This document shows, piece after piece, positions 15,395 through 22,452 of a stretch of 33,502 nucleotides of DNA. The stretch covers positions 1 to 33,502 of the forward strand of contig SVLW01000021.1 of the NCBI GenBank assembly GCA_015067705.1, in the 5' to 3' direction. The notes beneath the pieces are model-generated. The model did no database searches. It worked only from the letters and a program-made list of their open reading frames with translations, and was not told the DNA's origin. The stretch's first letter is position 1. Every line of letters starts with the position of its first letter. A program made the position numbers and the translations under genes. The stretch is from Oscillospiraceae bacterium (GTDB lineage Bacteria > Bacillota > Clostridia > Oscillospirales > QAMX01).

Positions 15395-16070
15395 AGGAAT
15401 CAAGGCCGTCCTCTTTGATCTGGACAACACCCTCATCGTGCGGCGCCTGACGCTCCGGAAACTGGCGCAGTATGTGAACCGCTTTTATTTTGCCGACCGT
15501 CCCGATGAGCACGAATGGATCGCCGATGTGTTCTGGGATTGTTTCAGCAGTGGCTATGACGAACTGGAGGACTGCTTCGCCGCGTTCCAGCGGCGCGTGG
15601 GCTGGACCCACAAGGCAGACTGCAAGGAATTTCTGGATTTCTGGTTTTTCTACTATCCCTTCTGCACCACCATGGAGCCGAACGCGGAAGCCGTGCGGGA
15701 ACTGACCCGCAAGGGCTATCGCATCGGGATTCTCACCAATGGCCCCGCGGTATTACAGCAGGGCAAGGTGGACGTGGTGGGCTTCCGCGATTGGTTTGAG
15801 TTCATTCTGGCCACCGGCGAGGTGGGCCCGGAAAAGCCGGATCCCTATCCCTTCCGCTACGTTATGGACAAGATGGGTCTGCGTCCGGAAGAAATCGTCT
15901 ATGTGGGCGACTATCCCCCCAACGATATCGAAGCGCCGAGAAAGCTGGGGATGCACACCGTCTGGTTCTCCGCCTACGCGGACTGGGACGATCGCTATGA
16001 GCGTGCCGAGGCGGAAATATCCTCTTTGCTGGAACTCCCGGCACTCTTTCCGGATCTGACGAAGAAATAA
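15381..16070 (+). CDS. HAD superfamily hydrolase (subfamily IA type phosphatase)
   Basis: A 229-residue cytoplasmic HAD enzyme. Motif I is FDLDNTL with nucleophile D13 and D15; motif II is ILTNG; the motif III lysine is in GPEKPDPYPF; motif IV is VGDYPPNDI. A helical cap lies between motifs I and II. Such enzymes remove phosphate from small metabolites or give haloacid/phosphoglycolate-type activity; the substrate is not readable. I chose GTG 15381 because GGGGAGGAGG lies just before it; the frame is open further upstream but that stretch lies inside the previous gene and has no HAD similarity. Last gene of the hisS unit, ended by the terminator at 16153. Confidence 0.88.
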   Translation: MKPFEGIKAVLFDLDNTLIVRRLTLRKLAQYVNRFYFADRPDEHEWIADVFWDCFSSGYDELEDCFAAFQRRVGWTHKADCKEFLDFWFFYYPFCTTMEPNAEAVRELTRKGYRIGILTNGPAVLQQGKVDVVGFRDWFEFILATGEVGPEKPDPYPFRYVMDKMGLRPEEIVYVGDYPPNDIEAPRKLGMHTVWFSAYADWDDRYERAEAEISSLLELPALFPDLTKK

Positions 16071-16078
16071 TCATTTAT

Positions 16079-16129
16079 GTTAACCATGTGTTTGTAAACC
16101 GTATTACAGTTAATATGATTATGGTTAAC
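16079..16129. repeat. Widely spaced inverted repeat in a convergent spacer
   Basis: GTTAACCAT (16079-16087) and ATGGTTAAC (16121-16129) are perfect inverted copies 33 bases apart in an AT-rich stretch between convergent genes. TGTAAACCG sits inside the loop (16093-16101). Confidence 0.6.
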
Positions 16130-16152
16130 TAAAAATCAACCTGAAATAAGCA

Positions 16153-16193
16153 AAAAGAAGGCGTGGAACCGGGAAGATTCCACGCCTTCTTTT
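16153..16193. terminator. Bidirectional terminator
   Basis: A 16-bp perfect stem (16153-16168 with 16178-16193), 9-base loop, with A-rich and T-rich outer ends. It separates the HAD gene (+) from the glyoxalase-fold gene (-). Confidence 0.92.
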
Positions 16194-16205
16194 CTATGTG
16201 ACGCC

Positions 16206-16667
16206 TTACAGATCGCTGTCGTTTTCCAGCAGCTCGATATCCACCTTCAGCTTGTCAAAGGTGTTGAAGTAGGCATAGCGGCCGCCCACATACTCTGCCT
16301 TCTGCGTCAGCGGGAAACCAGCGTCCACCAGCTTTGCGGTGGTTTCCTTCATGCCGCGGATATTGAAGGCGATGTGCTGTACGCCCTCGCCGCGCTTCTC
16401 CAGGAATTCGCGCCAGATGGAGTCCTTCTCATCTGGCTCGATGAGCTCGATGTCCAGATTCTGATTCACATGGAAGAATGCCAGCTTGGCACGGGCCTCG
16501 GTGGGCTTGCCATAATACTGGGTCAGGGCTTTGTCATAGGTGCCGGTGGGATTGATGGGCGGCACGGGCTGGCCAAGGAATTCCGCGTAATCCTTTGCGG
16601 TGGTTTCAATATCCCGCACAATGAGACCGATCTGGGTGACGATATCGGTGCCAAGAATCTTTTCCAT
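16206..16667 (-). CDS. VOC superfamily (glyoxalase-fold) metalloprotein
   Basis: A 153-residue protein built of two beta-alpha-beta-beta-beta halves. Likely metal ligands line up as Q12 (TQIGLIV), E74 (LDIELIE), H98 (VQHIAFNI) and E145 (VDIELLE). This Q/E/H/E set is the one used by human-type glyoxalase I; methylmalonyl-CoA epimerase, the other close relative, uses H/Q/H/E. A lactoylglutathione-lyase-like or epimerase-like role is possible, but the substrate is not proven. ATG 16667 has GGGAGG just upstream; longer in-frame starts lack a ribosome site and cross the promoter. Transcribed divergently from lrgAB. Confidence 0.85.
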   Translation of the reverse strand: MEKILGTDIVTQIGLIVRDIETTAKDYAEFLGQPVPPINPTGTYDKALTQYYGKPTEARAKLAFFHVNQNLDIELIEPDEKDSIWREFLEKRGEGVQHIAFNIRGMKETTAKLVDAGFPLTQKAEYVGGRYAYFNTFDKLKVDIELLENDSDL

Positions 16668-16715
16668 AAGTGATCCTCCCTGTATCGGCTGCCGGAGCAG
16701 CGTTTTGATGGCTTT

Positions 16716-16744
16716 ATTGTAACACAGAGATAGACGCATGACAA
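16716..16744 (-). promoter_or_regulatory. Promoter of the VOC protein gene
   Basis: TTGTCA (16744-16739), 17-base spacer and TACAAT (16721-16716) on the minus strand. Confidence 0.75.
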
Positions 16745-16768
16745 ACTATTTCTTTTTTTGACAGAAAG

Positions 16769-16777
16769 TGGTATACT
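16769..16777 (+). promoter_or_regulatory. Extended -10 promoter of lrgAB
   Basis: TGGTATACT forms an extended -10 (TGn-TATACT) 42 bases before lrgA. The -35 position is weak (TTTCTT). It lies within 25-60 bases of the divergent VOC promoter, so the two could share control. Confidence 0.6.
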
Positions 16778-16818
16778 GATTCTTGGTTTGAAAAAAAGAA
16801 ACGACAGGGGGACGAAAC

Positions 16819-17181
16819 ATGGAGTTGGTCTTTCAGTTCAGCATCATTCTGCTGATCACCTTTCTCGGGGAAGTACTGCGGGCGCTGATCCCGCTGCCTA
16901 TTCCTGCGGGCATTTATGGTTTGATTCTGTTATTTATTTGCTTAAAAACCGGCCTGATTCCGCTTCATAAGATCAAAAAAGCGTCGGATTTCATGCTTTC
17001 CGCCATGCCCGTGATGTTCATCGGCCCCTGTGTGGGCTTTATGGATATCTGCCAGGAGCAGGGGATCGCCATTCTGTACATCTCGCTGATTGCCATGGTC
17101 ACCACGGTTCTGACGATGGCGGTCACCGGCTGCAGCGCACAGGCTGTGATCCGCCGGGGAAAGGAGCGCCGCCATGACTGA
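16819..17181 (+). CDS. lrgA: LrgA/CidA family holin-like membrane protein
   Basis: A 120-residue protein with four hydrophobic spans and the family signature FLGEVL..LIPLPIPAGIYGLILLFICL...F..MPVMFIGPCVG. LrgA works with LrgB; the pair was first described as antiholin-like controllers of autolysis and later shown in Bacillus and Streptococcus to act as a pyruvate facilitator. A GGGGGAC ribosome site precedes ATG 16819. Its stop overlaps the lrgB start by eight bases, a tight coupling typical for these two subunits. Confidence 0.92.
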   Translation: MELVFQFSIILLITFLGEVLRALIPLPIPAGIYGLILLFICLKTGLIPLHKIKKASDFMLSAMPVMFIGPCVGFMDICQEQGIAILYISLIAMVTTVLTMAVTGCSAQAVIRRGKERRHD

Positions 17182-17866
17182 GTTCTTTGCAGAAAGCGTC
17201 TATTTCGGCGCTGTCATCAGCATTCTGGCCTATGCGCTGGGCAATGCTATTCAGAAAAAGTGGAAATTCGCCATTTTTAACCCGCTTTTGATTGCTATTA
17301 TCCTGGTAATTGCGGTTTTATTGGTACTGGGCGTGGAGTATGAGGACTATAACCGCGGCGCGGATTACATCACCTGGTTCTTAACGCCTGCCACGGTCTG
17401 CTTTGCGGTACCGCTTTATGAGCAGTATGAGCGGCTGAAGAAAAACTGGCGGGGACTTTTGGTGGGATCGGTGGCCGGCGTGGTCGCGTGTCTTCTGTCC
17501 ATCCTGCTGCTGTCCGTTCTCTTCCGCCTGTCCCATGAGCAGTATGTGTCCCTGCTGCCCAAGTCCATCACCACCGCCATTGGCATCGCCCTGTCCGGTG
17601 AGCTGGGCGGCATCCCCACGCTGACCGTTGCCTCCATCATGGTGACGGGCCTCTTCGGCAATATCGTGGCCCGGGGCGTTTGCCGCCTGTTCCGTATCAA
17701 AGAGCCCGCCGCTGTGGGCCTCGCCATCGGCGCCGCATCCCATGCCATCGGCACGGTGCGCGCCCGGGAAATCGGGGAGGAGGAGGGCGCCATCAGCGGT
17801 CTCGCCATTGTGATCTGTGGAATTCTCACCGTGATCGCCTCGCTCTTTTTTGCCGGATTGTATTGA
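17174..17866 (+). CDS. lrgB: LrgB/CidB family membrane protein
   Basis: A 230-residue protein with about six to seven spans and the LrgB signature: PLLIAI near the N-terminus, LTPATVCFAVPLYEQ, PKSITTAIGIALSGELGGIPTLT, and GLAIGAASHAIGTVRAREIGEEEGAISGLA. Length fits the family (about 230). With LrgA it forms a membrane complex linked to pyruvate transport and to cell lysis control. The start lies within the end of lrgA and has AAAGGAG upstream. A terminator follows at 17875. Confidence 0.95.
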   Translation: MTEFFAESVYFGAVISILAYALGNAIQKKWKFAIFNPLLIAIILVIAVLLVLGVEYEDYNRGADYITWFLTPATVCFAVPLYEQYERLKKNWRGLLVGSVAGVVACLLSILLLSVLFRLSHEQYVSLLPKSITTAIGIALSGELGGIPTLTVASIMVTGLFGNIVARGVCRLFRIKEPAAVGLAIGAASHAIGTVRAREIGEEEGAISGLAIVICGILTVIASLFFAGLY

Positions 17867-17874
17867 GAATCCCT

Positions 17875-17906
17875 TGCCGCCACCATATGTTGTGGCGGCA
17901 TTTTTT
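17875..17906 (+). terminator. Terminator of lrgAB
   Basis: TGCCGCCAC (17875-17883) pairs with GTGGCGGCA (17892-17900), followed by TTTTTT. Confidence 0.92.
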
Positions 17907-17963
17907 CTTCTCGTTTCGTCACCCGGGTGCGTGTCAAAACTTGTGGAAATCTCGATTTTTTAC

Positions 17964-17991
17964 TTGCAAATTGGGGGAAAGCCACTATAAT
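17964..17991 (+). promoter_or_regulatory. Promoter of the SGNH/DUF4358 unit
   Basis: TTGCAA (17964-17969), 16-base spacer and perfect TATAAT (17986-17991). Confidence 0.8.
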
Positions 17992-17995
17992 AAAA

Positions 17996-18026
17996 TATGT
18001 ACTATGTAAACCGCTGTTATGTAAAC
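17996..18026 (+). repeat. TATGTA direct repeats just downstream of the promoter
   Basis: TATGTAAAC occurs at 18003-18011 and 18018-18026 (15 bases apart), with a third partial copy TATGTA at 17996-18001. Their place at the transcription start suits a repressor site or a leader element. Confidence 0.55.
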
Positions 18027-18068
18027 GCGGGATGACTTCGGCGCGGGAGATTCGCCGAGGCATACAGC

Positions 18069-19115
18069 ATGGAAGCGTGGATGAAACGGAGAAGAACCCC
18101 GATGAGGAAATTCCTTTTCGGAGTGCTATGGGCGCTGGTCGCCCTGGCGGCTCTGGGATTATTATTATGGATCGTGCCGCGGCTGCGGCAGGATCAAAAA
18201 ATACTGGAAGACCGGACAGGCAAGATCATTGATGACGGCCTGTCTCATATATTGGGCAGCGTAGAGCTGCCGCAGCAGATATTCCCCGAGGCGGAGGACG
18301 AGCCGGAGGATCTGCCGGAAGTGCCTGACGAAACAGAAAAGCCCGACGGGTCGGATGCATCCGATGGCTTGCTCTGGAACGGGGAGGATTTCCCTCTGTG
18401 GATCCAGAAGCCCCAGCGTCCGGTAAAGCCGGAGGAAGAAGAACCCATCACGCTGATTGCCGGCGGCGTGCCGGAGTCTGCACCTGTGGAGGACAGTTAT
18501 TTTGACGATGTGGTCTTTATCGGCGATTCTGTCAGTCTGAAACTGCAGTACTATGTGCGGGAGAAGCGCTCGTCAGAGCCCGATTTTCTGGGCGGGGCGC
18601 AGTTTTTGACGGCGGGCAGCTTCAGCTATATCAACGCCTTAAAGCCGGTCACGGAGGAATCGGTGCATCCCACCTATCACGGGGAGAAGATGCTCTTAGA
18701 GGATGCGGTGGCGGCCTGCGGCGCCAAAAAACTCTACATCATGCTGGGGATGAACGACATCGCCGGCGGACGCTATGAGGCGACCATTGCAAATCTCAAA
18801 ACCGTAATGGGCCGCATCCGGGAAAAAGCCCCGGACGTGACCTTCTATTTCCAGTCCGTGACGCCCAGAACGGAGGACTCCGAAATCGGCTCTCTGAATA
18901 ACGAGATCATCCGCGGCTATAACGAGGCGCTTCTGCACTTCTGTGAAGAAAACGGGTATTACTTTATCGACGTCTATTCCGCCCTCTGTGACGAGATGGG
19001 GGATCTGCCGCCCGAGTACTGCAGCGACCCGGTAGCCACCGGCGGTATGGGCATTCACTTCACCAATGCGGCCTGTAAGGCCTGGATCGACTATTTATTC
19101 ACGCATACTGCGTAA
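18069..19115 (+). CDS. Membrane-anchored SGNH/GDSL-type esterase
   Basis: A 348-residue protein with an N-terminal signal anchor (hydrophobic residues about 14-36), an acidic Pro/Glu-rich linker (about 70-135) and an extracytoplasmic SGNH domain. Block I is FIGDSVS (S154 as nucleophile), block III GMNDI (N229), and block V GGMGIHF with H330. The block V aspartate normally three before the histidine is Met327. Such enzymes add or remove acyl groups on cell-surface sugars. The start is uncertain: ATG 18069 has a weak GAGG, while ATG 18102 has GGAGAAG and would give a shorter, more usual signal anchor. The DUF4358 lipoprotein gene follows after nine bases. Confidence 0.82.
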   Translation: MEAWMKRRRTPMRKFLFGVLWALVALAALGLLLWIVPRLRQDQKILEDRTGKIIDDGLSHILGSVELPQQIFPEAEDEPEDLPEVPDETEKPDGSDASDGLLWNGEDFPLWIQKPQRPVKPEEEEPITLIAGGVPESAPVEDSYFDDVVFIGDSVSLKLQYYVREKRSSEPDFLGGAQFLTAGSFSYINALKPVTEESVHPTYHGEKMLLEDAVAACGAKKLYIMLGMNDIAGGRYEATIANLKTVMGRIREKAPDVTFYFQSVTPRTEDSEIGSLNNEIIRGYNEALLHFCEENGYYFIDVYSALCDEMGDLPPEYCSDPVATGGMGIHFTNAACKAWIDYLFTHTA

Positions 19116-19124
19116 GGAGGAATT

Positions 19125-19589
19125 ATGAAGAAAACCATCACGATACTGCTTTGCCTGTTTGCCATGCTCCTTACGCTTTTCTCCGGCTGTGCCGCCAAAG
19201 AACCGGACACCTCCCTTTCCGCCATCCTGTCCGAGATCCGGGAAAAAACCGGCATCACAGACGGTCTGGTGCTGACGGATGCGGATCTTCTGGAGCTTTA
19301 CGGCATCGAGCCCGCCGACGTGGCGGATCATGCCTGCCTCAGTTCCATGAACGGCATCTTCCCGGATGAGATCCTGATGCTCCGCGCCGCCAATGAGGAC
19401 GCACTGCTAAGAATTCAGGAAAAACTGGATCGTCGCCTTTCCGAAGTGCTGAACCAGAGTAAGAGCTATGACGCGGCCAGTTATGCCGTGGCACAGAAGT
19501 GCCGGGTGGATGTCCGCGGCCTCTATATTGCCCTCTTCGTTTCCGGGCAGCATGAGGACATGACCCGGCTTTATGACGCACACTATTGA
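19125..19589 (+). CDS. DUF4358 lipoprotein
   Basis: A 154-residue secreted lipoprotein with signal peptide and lipobox LFSGC (C22). The mature part has the DUF4358 pattern: LYGIEPADVAD, then PDEILMLRAANEDALLRIQEKLDRRL, and a C-terminal beta strand GLYIALFVS. In clostridia this domain is often encoded with an SGNH esterase and an MBOAT acyltransferase, suggesting a role in surface glycan acylation (from memory, not tested). The MBOAT gene is not in this window. AAGGAGG lies directly before ATG 19125. Cotranscribed with the SGNH gene; terminator follows. Confidence 0.8.
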   Translation: MKKTITILLCLFAMLLTLFSGCAAKEPDTSLSAILSEIREKTGITDGLVLTDADLLELYGIEPADVADHACLSSMNGIFPDEILMLRAANEDALLRIQEKLDRRLSEVLNQSKSYDAASYAVAQKCRVDVRGLYIALFVSGQHEDMTRLYDAHY

Positions 19590-19602
19590 TTGACTGAAAG
19601 AC

Positions 19603-19643
19603 GCCGCCCTCCCGATCCGGGAAGGCGGTGCCCTTCTTTTTTT
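19603..19643 (+). terminator. Terminator of the SGNH/DUF4358 unit
   Basis: CCGCC and TCCCG (19604-19614) pair with CGGGA and GGCGG (19618-19628) with one mismatch. The T run TTCTTTTTTT follows after a short gap. Confidence 0.75.
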
Positions 19644-19665
19644 CGACCGTTTCAGAGAAAGCTCA

Positions 19666-19706
19666 CGCACCGCACCGCAGGGTTTCCGCCGTGCGGTGCG
19701 AATCTT
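19666..19706 (+). other. Second GC-rich hairpin in the gap before cdaA
   Basis: CGCACCGCAC (19666-19675) pairs perfectly with GTGCGGTGCG (19691-19700), 15-base loop, followed by AATCTTTT. It could be a tandem back-up terminator or the end of a small RNA. The rest of the 19590-19880 gap holds the cdaA promoter and nothing else I can support. Confidence 0.5.
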
Positions 19707-19791
19707 TTGTGGATTCTGTCAAAGCGCACAGAGGAAGGCCGGGAAAGCATGGAGAAAGCTTGGATATTCCGTTAATTTTTTTGAAAGGTGG

Positions 19792-19820
19792 TTCACATTG
19801 CCGCCGTTTTGTGCTATGAT
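19792..19820 (+). promoter_or_regulatory. Promoter of cdaA
   Basis: TTCACA (19792-19797), 17-base spacer and TATGAT (19815-19820), 60 bases before the cdaA start. Confidence 0.65.
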
Positions 19821-19880
19821 GATAGCGTGTATCATTGGGTGTATTGGATCAATTTACAGATAGAGTAGAGGAATCAAAAG

Positions 19881-20762
19881 ATGAGTGGATTTTTGCAAAA
19901 TATTTGGGGAACCGTACAGGGATACCTCCATGCGTTTGAGTTTTTGGATATCCTGGATATCCTGATCACCGCGTTTTTGATCTATCAGGTCTTAAAGCTG
20001 GTACAGGGCACCAGCGCGGCCGGCATCATCCGCGGCATTGTGCTGCTGTTTGTCTTATACGGCGTGGCCTATTTCGCAGAATTGAATGTGATCGTGTTCG
20101 TGCTGGAAAATGTAGCGCAGGTGGGACTCCTGGCCGTGATCATCATGTTCCAGCCGGAGCTTCGTAAAATGCTGGACTCTCTGGGCCGCAGCAAGCTGAC
20201 CACCATTTTAAAGCGCGAACAGGCGGAGACCGATATGCGCGCCATGATCCGCGAGGTGGTGGATGCCTGCAGCTCCATGTCCTGGTCCCGCACCGGCGCA
20301 CTGATCGTATTTGAGCGGGACAAGCCTCTGGATGAGATCGTGAATGCCGCCACCGAGGTGGACGCCAAGCCCACCAGCGAGCTGATTAAAAATATCTTCT
20401 TCGTGAAGGCACCGCTGCATGACGGCGCCATGGTGATGCGGGATGCCCGCATCAAGGCCGCCGGCGGCGTGCTGCCTCTGACGGAAAATGAGGCGCTGCC
20501 CAAGGAACTGGGCACCCGTCACCGCGCCAGCATCGGCGTCACGGAACATTCCGACGCGGTGTCCGTGGTGGTGTCCGAGGAAACCGGCGTGATCTCCGTG
20601 GCCATTGGCGGCGCGATCCGCCGCAACCTCTCTTCGGAGGCATTGGAAAATACGCTGATCCGCGAGCTCATTGACTATCGTGAGAAGAAAGATCCCACAA
20701 AGATCGATATGCGGGAAAAGACCCGTAACCTGCTCGGTATATTGAAGGGGAAGAGCGAATGA
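19881..20762 (+). CDS. cdaA: Diadenylate cyclase CdaA (DacA)
   Basis: A 293-residue membrane enzyme that joins two ATP into c-di-AMP, the second messenger for potassium and osmotic balance and wall homeostasis. Three N-terminal hydrophobic spans (within residues 20-100) are followed by the DAC domain with the catalytic DGA (181-183) in LHDGAMVM and RHR (213-215) in GTRHRASIG. Length fits the family (about 270-290). Its stop overlaps the start of cdaR in ATGA, so the two are translationally coupled. Own promoter upstream. Confidence 0.97.
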   Translation: MSGFLQNIWGTVQGYLHAFEFLDILDILITAFLIYQVLKLVQGTSAAGIIRGIVLLFVLYGVAYFAELNVIVFVLENVAQVGLLAVIIMFQPELRKMLDSLGRSKLTTILKREQAETDMRAMIREVVDACSSMSWSRTGALIVFERDKPLDEIVNAATEVDAKPTSELIKNIFFVKAPLHDGAMVMRDARIKAAGGVLPLTENEALPKELGTRHRASIGVTEHSDAVSVVVSEETGVISVAIGGAIRRNLSSEALENTLIRELIDYREKKDPTKIDMREKTRNLLGILKGKSE

Positions 20763-22030
20763 AAGAATTCCTGAAAAAATATCATATTGTGCCCAAAGTG
20801 CTGGCGCTGATGATCTCCATTGCACTCTGGGCCGTGGTCCTTGAGGTGGACAATCCCAACCGGGATAAGGATTTTTCCAATATTCCGGTGGAGTTTCTGA
20901 ACCACGCCAAATTGACCCAGAACCATAACCTGGTGGTGTCGGAGGTGTCCGCTGATGCCGTGTCCGTCACCATCACCGGCCAGTTCCAGAAAACCCGTAA
21001 CGTGACCGCCGAAAACGTCAAGGCCTATGCAGACGTCGCTACTTATACAGAGCCCGGCGTCTATGATCTGCACTATGTGATCAGTTCGCCGGACGGCACC
21101 TCGGTCAAGAGTCGTTCCCCCGAAAAGATCCGCGTGACCGTGGAAGAGATTGTAGAAAAGGAACTGCCGGTACAGCTGGTTTATGAGGGCAAGCTGCCCG
21201 ATGACGTGGTGCTGGAGGGCGAGACCCTGAGCCTTGAAAAGGTGCGTGTTTCCGGTACGGCCAGTGAAATGGAACGGGCCGCCGCGGCGCTGATCCGTCT
21301 GGATGCCGCCAAGCTGACCTCCGGCTTTGCCAAGGACTGCTCCTATGAGATCGTGGATGCGGAAGGCAATGTGCTGGATGACGCCTATAACCGTCATCTG
21401 GATCCCACCGTGTTTGTGGAGGTGGAGTCCTATCTCACCAAGACCGTTCCCTTTGAAGTGACGATCACCTCGAGCTCCGGCGTGCCCAAGGCCAGTGTCC
21501 AGGTGAAGTGCTATCCTGCCGAGGTTACCGTGTATGGCCGCGCTGCAGATCTGCAGAAGATCAACTCCATCAATATCGGCACTATCAATGTCCGGGATTT
21601 CATCATGGAATACGACACGATCTTTGATGTGGTGCTTCCGGAGGATGTGACCTTCCTGGAGGATGCGGTGGAAGAAGTCGCCGTCCATGTGAACCTCCTG
21701 GACACCGAAACCAGTCAGATCGAAATTGACAATATCGTGCTCACCGGTCTCTCTGAGGAGGATCAGGAACTGGTGACTGCAGAAACCGAGAGCCTCGAGA
21801 TTCTGGTGCGATGCAGCCGGGATAAGATCAAGGGCATTGATCCTGAAAACTTCAAGGCCACGGCAGACTTCAGTGAAATGAACCTCACGCCGGGTCGTCA
21901 TCTCGTCCCGGTACAGGTGAAGTCCGGTATCGGCGGCTATGACATCTGCGGTGAGTACAGTGTGGTCGTGATCGTGACAGAGCCCGAACCCGCGGACGGG
22001 GAGCTGACGCTTCCCGTGAATGAACGGTAA
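20759..22030 (+). CDS. cdaR: YbbR-domain protein, CdaA regulator CdaR
   Basis: A 423-residue protein with one N-terminal membrane span (about residues 11-28, KVLALMISIALWAVVLEV) and an extracytoplasmic chain of about four YbbR beta domains. Repeats are visible as recurrent V-x-V-x-G-x segments and YDIxYxV-like strands (for example VSVTITGQF, VRVSGTASE and VTVYGRAAD). CdaR binds CdaA in the membrane and tunes c-di-AMP output. Overlaps cdaA by four bases. glmM, the usual third gene, is not downstream. Confidence 0.93.
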   Translation: MKEFLKKYHIVPKVLALMISIALWAVVLEVDNPNRDKDFSNIPVEFLNHAKLTQNHNLVVSEVSADAVSVTITGQFQKTRNVTAENVKAYADVATYTEPGVYDLHYVISSPDGTSVKSRSPEKIRVTVEEIVEKELPVQLVYEGKLPDDVVLEGETLSLEKVRVSGTASEMERAAAALIRLDAAKLTSGFAKDCSYEIVDAEGNVLDDAYNRHLDPTVFVEVESYLTKTVPFEVTITSSSGVPKASVQVKCYPAEVTVYGRAADLQKINSINIGTINVRDFIMEYDTIFDVVLPEDVTFLEDAVEEVAVHVNLLDTETSQIEIDNIVLTGLSEEDQELVTAETESLEILVRCSRDKIKGIDPENFKATADFSEMNLTPGRHLVPVQVKSGIGGYDICGEYSVVVIVTEPEPADGELTLPVNER

Positions 22031-22036
22031 GCCCGC

Positions 22037-22450
22037 ATGAAACAGGAAGCCCTGGTGATATCCGGCGGAGAAACGGCCCGCGTCCTGGTGATGCGGGTGT
22101 CCGCCTGTACGGGAGATTGTCGTGACTGCGGCGGCTGTGCGGAGCAAAAGCCTCTCTACGCTTCCGCGGAGAATCCGCTGGGCGCAGGCCCCGGCGATTA
22201 TGTAACTCTGGAAACCGATACCGGAACGGTATTGCTTTCGGCGGTTTTGGTGTATTTTCTGCCGCTTCTTTGCTTCTTCCTTTTGTACTTTCTGGTACAG
22301 GGATGGGGCGCGGGCGGTGTGCTGTCCGGTCTTGCCGCGGCAGCGGGCTTTCTGGCGGCCTTTCTTCTTGCCAGACGGATTGATCGAAAGCGGGCAGGAA
22401 AACCGGTCTGCACCATCGTGGATATCAAGGAGAACAGGAGTCAGGCGTAG
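22037..22450 (+). CDS. RseC/MucC family membrane protein (SoxR-reducing type)
   Basis: A 137-residue protein. The N-terminal cytoplasmic part ends in a cysteine cluster C-x3-C-x2-C-x2-C (CTGDCRDCGGC, about residues 24-34), then two hydrophobic spans (about 67-90 and 96-115) and a basic end. This layout matches the RseC/MucC family, whose members act with Rnf-type electron transport to reduce iron-sulphur regulators or stabilise membrane regulators. No rnf genes are in the window. Six bases after cdaR, so probably cotranscribed. The ribosome site is weak. Confidence 0.8.
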   Translation: MKQEALVISGGETARVLVMRVSACTGDCRDCGGCAEQKPLYASAENPLGAGPGDYVTLETDTGTVLLSAVLVYFLPLLCFFLLYFLVQGWGAGGVLSGLAAAAGFLAAFLLARRIDRKRAGKPVCTIVDIKENRSQA

Positions 22451-22452
22451 CA

